Part shown: positions 5,048 to 8,216 of the stretch, piece by piece
How positions within the stretch are numbered: the first letter of the stretch is position 1
Layout of the letters: the number at the start of each line of letters is the position of its first letter
NCBI GenBank assembly: GCA_028281205.1
Contig: JANQKJ010000318.1
Location: 1-8,216 of the forward strand
Length of the DNA stretch: 8,216 nucleotides
Reading direction: 5' to 3'
DNA from: Gammaproteobacteria bacterium
GTDB lineage: Bacteria; Pseudomonadota; Gammaproteobacteria; UBA4575
Program-made: the position numbers and the translations under genes
The notes under the pieces: generated by a model
The model's input: the letters and a program-made list of their open reading frames with translations, nothing else
Databases searched by the model: none
Told to the model about the DNA's origin: nothing

Positions 5048-5077
5048 GTATGGGTGCGAAACATCCCGTACCTTTTT
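5048..5077. terminator. Hairpin with T-run, possible terminator after the beta-helix gene
   Basis: GTATGGG (5048-5054) pairs with CCCGTAC (5065-5071) around a ten-base loop and is followed by CTTTTT on the plus strand. On the minus strand the same hairpin has one mismatch and is followed by TTTAATCGTTTT, 36 bases after the stop of the gene at 5107. It could therefore end that transcript. It lies between two copies of TATTGAGATT (5015-5024 and 5090-5099). Confidence 0.4.
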
Positions 5078-5106
5078 GTTAAGGTGAGGTATTGAGATTT
5101 CCTAAT

Positions 5107-6267
5107 TTAGAAACCCCGGGCACCTTCAACAGTATGGCCAATAGAATCAACATTAGACACTGTATTATTTGGGTTTTGCGATAAAAAGCCAAACTTCATT
5201 CCGTTAGAGCTTGTGGACGCGAGTGAGTTGGAAATGTGGATATTCTTCGGAAACGCTAAGTCGTAGCTACCCTGCATAATAAAGAATCCCGATGTACTTT
5301 CATTAGACCAACGGCTATTATGGCGACCTATATTAAGAGCCTGACAATTATTAACAGATATATTCTCTGTGCGGTGCTGTAATCCGCTTTCACTTGGACC
5401 ACTAAAAACAAAACCAGCCCAACCTGATCCAATCGCCACTGAATCTCTAACTATTCCACCTTCCGCAGAGTTCGCGAACTTAAATCCAAAGCTATCACTA
5501 TTAAGTACTGCAGTGTGAGCAACTTCAAACGCTGTATTTCCAACCGACCCCGTAAAATCAATACCTTCTCCTGTATTTTGGACAGTAACCCCTAAGATAA
5601 AGACACCATGAGAGCCTTGAACTGTAATTCCATCGGATTGGTAGGTTTCATAAACATTAGCACCCATTTCACCATAAATATTTTCAACTTTTGAAAAAAG
5701 GATGTTGGCTCCGTCACTACGTTGAATCCGAATACCAAATGCAACTTCGTGCTGAGGGACTGTAGGCGCTGACCAAAACATGTCATGAACCACTACATTA
5801 TTAAGTGTGACATTGTTCGAATCAAGAACGTAGATACCACTACCGTATCCATCGCCAGTGACATTCAAGTGTTCTAATACTGAATCATTTGAATTCTCAA
5901 GATAAATTCCAGCACTTCTTTCAGCATGACCGTTTCTTTGATCAGATCCTCTATCCACCGTTATATTCTTAAAATGAACTGTACTATCCTTAACGTACAA
6001 TGTCTTTATTTCTTCATTTACTGCATTTTGAATAAAATAAGCGTTTCTTAAAGTAATGTTTTTATTAATTTGCATACTACCGTTAACTTTATATCGATAG
6101 CCCTCTCCGTTAATATCACATCCATCATTCAACGCGCTTTGAACCGCAGCAGAGTCGTTAGCGACACCATTGCCAACCGCGCCAAAATCACGTAATGTTT
6201 TTTCACATGCATAAATATAACCTGACGAAAGGAAAATAATAACGCCTAACAAATTTACATATTTCAT
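5107..6267 (-). CDS. Secreted right-handed beta-helix protein (pectate lyase 3 / GH28-like)
   Basis: The 386-residue product begins with a signal peptide (residues 1-20, MKYVNLLGVIIFLSSGYIYA, then Cys21). The mature N-terminus holds DFGAVGNGVANDSAAVQSA (27-45), the entry motif of the Pectate_lyase_3 family shared by polysaccharide-degrading enzymes and phage tail spikes. The rest is a run of about 22-residue coils rich in Asn, Val, Gly and Ser (for example ITLRNAYF, VTLNNVVVHD, VSNVDSIG), so a single parallel beta-helix fills the protein. It is probably periplasmic or extracellular and acts on a polysaccharide. No catalytic residues can be assigned with confidence, so a binding or epimerase-like role is also possible. 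The start ATG has GAGGAG about ten bases upstream. It is unusually large for a cassette and has a 357-bp leader. Confidence 0.85.
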   Translation of the reverse strand: MKYVNLLGVIIFLSSGYIYACEKTLRDFGAVGNGVANDSAAVQSALNDGCDINGEGYRYKVNGSMQINKNITLRNAYFIQNAVNEEIKTLYVKDSTVHFKNITVDRGSDQRNGHAERSAGIYLENSNDSVLEHLNVTGDGYGSGIYVLDSNNVTLNNVVVHDMFWSAPTVPQHEVAFGIRIQRSDGANILFSKVENIYGEMGANVYETYQSDGITVQGSHGVFILGVTVQNTGEGIDFTGSVGNTAFEVAHTAVLNSDSFGFKFANSAEGGIVRDSVAIGSGWAGFVFSGPSESGLQHRTENISVNNCQALNIGRHNSRWSNESTSGFFIMQGSYDLAFPKNIHISNSLASTSSNGMKFGFLSQNPNNTVSNVDSIGHTVEGARGF

Positions 6268-6624
6268 TTATGTTTTACTCCTCGACAGTTAAAGACCAAA
6301 TATTTAAGTAAACCCTAGCGTATAAAACTGTGTTCTTCATTGCTTGTGTAGATAGCAGCATTGACATTATTCATTACCTAATGACAGCGAACATATTAAA
6401 CATTTTGTTAGAAACTTATCTGAGCAAAAGGCTAATCAGTTCGCCAAAATCTGAGCATAACACTAATGTTCTTAGACAACCAAGCAACACACCCGAATAG
6501 GCATTGCTTTTCTGACAATCCATGCCAGCAAAATATAACTTTAGTTATAGAAAGTTATACAGAAAAGCTAAGGAGAGCGAAAAAACGGCTAGCATGTCGA
6601 AGAGGATAACAAAACTTATAATTT
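6268..6624. other. Long leader without a gene upstream of the beta-helix protein
   Basis: No frame above about 20 codons with a ribosome binding site is seen on either strand. It contains copy 2 of the 21-bp repeated block (6533-6553), followed on the plus strand by another GTTATA. It also contains a direct repeat ATCTGAGCA (6418-6426 and 6449-6457, 31 bases apart) and AAGCAA/TTGCTT arms (6482-6508). Because cassette genes usually start within a few tens of bases of the core, this length suggests that the gene carries its own promoter and control sites. I could not pick a convincing -35/-10 pair. Confidence 0.5.
6533..6553. repeat. Copy 2 of the 21-bp repeated block with a TATAACT-TT-AGTTATA dyad
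   Basis: It is identical over 21 bases to 1393-1413. The dyad TATAACTTTAGTTATA occupies 6534-6549. Here a third half-site-like GTTATAC follows at 6554-6560. It lies in the leader of the beta-helix protein gene, about 266 bases upstream of its start codon. Confidence 0.55.
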
Positions 6625-6679
6625 GCTAACACCCGTACAACTACAGAATGTAATTCTGAACGTCTATGCCTGTTATGAA
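6625..6679 (-). repeat. attC site between the small secreted protein gene and the beta-helix gene cassette
   Basis: The minus-strand outer arm TTCATAACA (just after the stop at 6681) faces the core GGTGTTAGC. The centre is a perfect hairpin CAGAAT-TAC-ATTCTG (6644-6658). At about 55 bp it is a compact, well-formed attC. Confidence 0.65.
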
Positions 6680-6680
6680 C

Positions 6681-6947
6681 TTAACCATGAGGAATAACAA
6701 TTAGTTCTGGGTTTTCTTTATCGTCTTTTATTATAATGTAAAGATCACAATCAATGCAGTTCTCGTTGCCCTCATAATAAAATACCCACTGATCATTTTC
6801 TTCTTCGTATTTCAAAGAGATTAATCTCATTTTTACAGGATACAGTTCCTGAATTTTTTTAAGTATCTCATCTTTAGTAAAGTCTGTGCCACCGGATAGG
6901 ATTATTGGTGACAGTAGACTAAAAATTATTAACATCAAGTTTCTCAT
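6681..6947 (-). CDS. Small secreted hypothetical protein
   Basis: The 88-residue product has an N-terminal signal peptide (MRNLMLIIFSLLSPIILSGG). The mature domain of about 68 residues is acidic. It has TKDEILKKIQELYP, a helix-like stretch, then beta-rich WVFYYEGNENCIDCDLYIIIKDD with a Cys-x-x-Cys pair, and ends PELIVIPHG. I do not recognise the family. It is probably periplasmic, where the two Cys could form a disulfide. An in-frame ATG four codons upstream (6959) is possible, but ATG 6947 has AGG seven bases before it and gives a normal signal peptide n-region. A strong hairpin lies 24 bases upstream (6971-6995). Confidence 0.68.
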   Translation of the reverse strand: MRNLMLIIFSLLSPIILSGGTDFTKDEILKKIQELYPVKMRLISLKYEEENDQWVFYYEGNENCIDCDLYIIIKDDKENPELIVIPHG

Positions 6948-6970
6948 TTCGTGCCTCATAATGTTCAGCG

Positions 6971-6995
6971 AAACTGCGCCACCAGGCGTCAGTTT
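6971..6995. promoter_or_regulatory. Strong bulged hairpin in the leader of the small secreted protein gene
   Basis: Plus strand: AAACTGCGCC, loop ACCA, then GGCG-T-CAGTTT. This gives ten pairs with a single unpaired T at 6989. There is no following T-run in either direction, so it is not a terminator. It lies between the attC core at 7009 and the gene start. A four-base loop with one extrahelical base is reminiscent of an attC inner hairpin, or it may be a 5'-UTR structure. Confidence 0.45.
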
Positions 6996-7008
6996 GAATT
7001 TTCTACTA

Positions 7009-7099
7009 CATAACAGCGCTCATTAAAGGCCGACCGTAAGGTTGCCCAGTGCAACGAAATGGAGAGATCTTTGTGCCTCGCGTGCTGCAGTTTGTCATA
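7009..7099 (-). repeat. attC site between the vWA protein gene and the small secreted protein gene
   Basis: The minus strand begins TATGACAAACTGC, close to the TAACAAACTGC arm of known attC sites. It passes through GGGCAACC-TTAC-GGTCGGCC, the usual terminal stem region, and ends AGCGCTGTTATG. A length of about 91 bp fits. It implies that the vWA gene is itself the body of a cassette, although the cassette's other end is outside the window. Confidence 0.62.
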
Positions 7100-7157
7100 G
7101 GATTTACTGAGGCTTAATATCCTGGAAAGCGTAATTGGAATAACTTACATCTATTAA

Positions 7158-8216
7158 TTAAACCTGAGGCATACAAACACCATCAACATAATTACCTTCG
7201 GTTCGAATTATGTTTTCTGGGCTAGACTCGATGCGCACTCCTGACAGTTCACTTTCAATAATTCTTGAGATTAAATCATCTAAGGCTGTAACTATATAGC
7301 ATGGCACCTTGGGCTCCTCATGAGCATTTCCTACACCAGAATCATCAGTTAGAAAGATGTATCTTCCGTTAGTGAGTACTGAAAGGCTTCTCATAACATA
7401 TTCCGCATGTGTACTAACTCCGCTTGCTGCAATTGAGTGAATATGGATACCCTGACTTTTAGCCTCTAAAAAAGTATCTACCGTGATTTGCAATTTATCA
7501 TTATGAGGGGGAGCATCCGCCAATAAGAAAAGTAGTTTAAGCTCACTAGATGTCCTCCACTGTTCTTGCATTGCTGTGTTAAGCGCTTTATCCATGGCTT
7601 CGGGATAGTCTCCTCCACCGTTAGCATTTTGGCTAGAAAGGTTATCGAGCATAAGTTGTATGTCATCGGTGAAAGAGAAATTTCTTACAACATAGTTATC
7701 ACCGTCATCCCTGTAAACAATTAAACTAAATCGTATATCGATACCAGGGTAACTCAATTCAATATAGTTAAGTATGGATTGTAATTCTGTTTGTAAATAC
7801 GTTAGCTCATCACTCATACTTCCAGTGGTATCAATAACAAGCATTAAATCCATAGCAGTCGGAAGTGTTGTGGTTGCATTCGGAATAACTGTACTAATAG
7901 CTCTGTTGCCTGCCAAAGAAGCCAGATCTATGTCCGAACTTACAGGAAGGCTACTTCCATCTGCTGAGGTAATGGTAATGGTAAATTCGTCAAATTCTGA
8001 AAAGCCTTCCATCGTAGGGAAGAAAAAGTAATTTCCAGAAGAGTTTGCAAAAGAGCTAATACTGGGTGACGATAAATCTTTTGGAGTAATGCTAATTTGG
8101 AATTGGCTAAGCGGCTCGCCGATGGTGTTCTCAGCGTGGATTGTTATTCTATCTTCTACATAAATGTTAGGTAGAATGGTCTGCCCTTCGCCTACAGTAG
8201 AATTAACATACTCACT
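7158..8216 (-). CDS. von Willebrand factor A domain protein, 5' end outside the window
   Basis: The frame is open from the right edge to TAA 7158, 352 visible residues. The ATG at 8012 is internal, because 68 further codons without a stop precede it. Residues 1-110 are beta-rich (Ig or carboxypeptidase-regulatory-like). The vWA domain runs from about 122 to 290. It has the metal-site motif DTTGSMSDE (129-137), GGGDYPEA (200-207) and ADAPPHND (233-240), where Asp completes the MIDAS. The C-terminal part, YIFLTDDSGVGNAHEEP and SELSGVRIESSPENIIR, ending VCMPQV, resembles a conserved family of proteobacterial exported vWA proteins. A role in adhesion or protein binding via a divalent cation is likely, but the partner is unknown. 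A signal peptide would be on the missing part. No Shine-Dalgarno or promoter can be assessed. Confidence 0.87.
   Translation of the reverse strand, partial: SEYVNSTVGEGQTILPNIYVEDRITIHAENTIGEPLSQFQISITPKDLSSPSISSFANSSGNYFFFPTMEGFSEFDEFTITITSADGSSLPVSSDIDLASLAGNRAISTVIPNATTTLPTAMDLMLVIDTTGSMSDELTYLQTELQSILNYIELSYPGIDIRFSLIVYRDDGDNYVVRNFSFTDDIQLMLDNLSSQNANGGGDYPEAMDKALNTAMQEQWRTSSELKLLFLLADAPPHNDKLQITVDTFLEAKSQGIHIHSIAASGVSTHAEYVMRSLSVLTNGRYIFLTDDSGVGNAHEEPKVPCYIVTALDDLISRIIESELSGVRIESSPENIIRTEGNYVDGVCMPQV

Noticed and set aside
5592..5786. 64-codon minus-strand frame inside the beta-helix gene
   Set aside because: It is an alternative frame inside a clear coding region with a signal peptide and a family motif.
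6253..6267. Lipoprotein lipobox at the end of the beta-helix signal peptide (IYAC around Cys21)
   Set aside because: The -2 Tyr and -3 Ile do not fit the usual lipobox. Ordinary signal peptidase cleavage after YIYA is as likely, so no lipoprotein call is made.
1..8216. CRISPR array, tRNA, rRNA or integrase gene
   Set aside because: No regularly spaced identical repeats, no clover-leaf or rRNA sequence, and no tyrosine recombinase frame were seen on either strand.

Overview
The window looks like a stretch of a chromosomal integron (superintegron-like) gene-cassette array from a moderately AT-rich, probably marine, gammaproteobacterium. The evidence is the layout. Nearly every gene lies on the minus strand, most are short and unrelated in function, and most are separated by attC-like sites whose conserved core (GTTA with a short purine-rich tail, on the minus strand) lies just upstream of the next gene's ribosome binding site. 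Several sites share recognisable arms (TATAACAAGTCGnnCAAATT, or CGCTGTCGCTYYATG). No integrase or attI is visible. From the orientation, intI should lie beyond the right edge. The genus cannot be named from this sequence.

In transcription order (right to left) the window holds: a partial exported-type protein with a von Willebrand factor A domain (7158-8216); a small secreted hypothetical protein (6681-6947); a 357-bp leader without a gene; a secreted beta-helix protein of the pectate-lyase-3 type (5107-6267); a three-helix membrane protein resembling DUF2834 (4587-4910); an unknown acidic protein (3980-4468); a FlK-like hotdog thioesterase with all catalytic residues present (3512-3910); a small membrane-anchored or secreted Cys-containing protein (2990-3421); a short cassette with no minus-strand gene but a possible 37-residue membrane peptide on the plus strand (2779-2892); an unknown helical protein (2207-2734); a DUF1697 protein (1569-2111); a gene-less stretch (1319-1568); a DUF4442 hotdog protein (751-1203); a pseudogene broken by two in-frame stops (347-643); a small membrane protein (76-321); and the first six codons of a gene whose ribosome binding site is buried in a hairpin (1-47).

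The genes do not form a pathway. Each cassette looks independent, as is usual in such arrays. Many true starts had to be moved in from the longest open frame, because the 5' extensions are merely translated attC DNA. Two starts are TTG and one is GTG with a good Shine-Dalgarno; a third TTG start has only a weak one.

The most notable unexplained signals are a 21-bp block, with a TATAACT-TT-AGTTATA dyad, found identically in two gene-less stretches about 5.1 kb apart; the plus-strand hydrophobic micro-ORF that starts inside an attC; the interrupted gene near the left end; and the sequestered ribosome binding site at the left edge, where attC spacing stops and a mobile-element boundary is possible.
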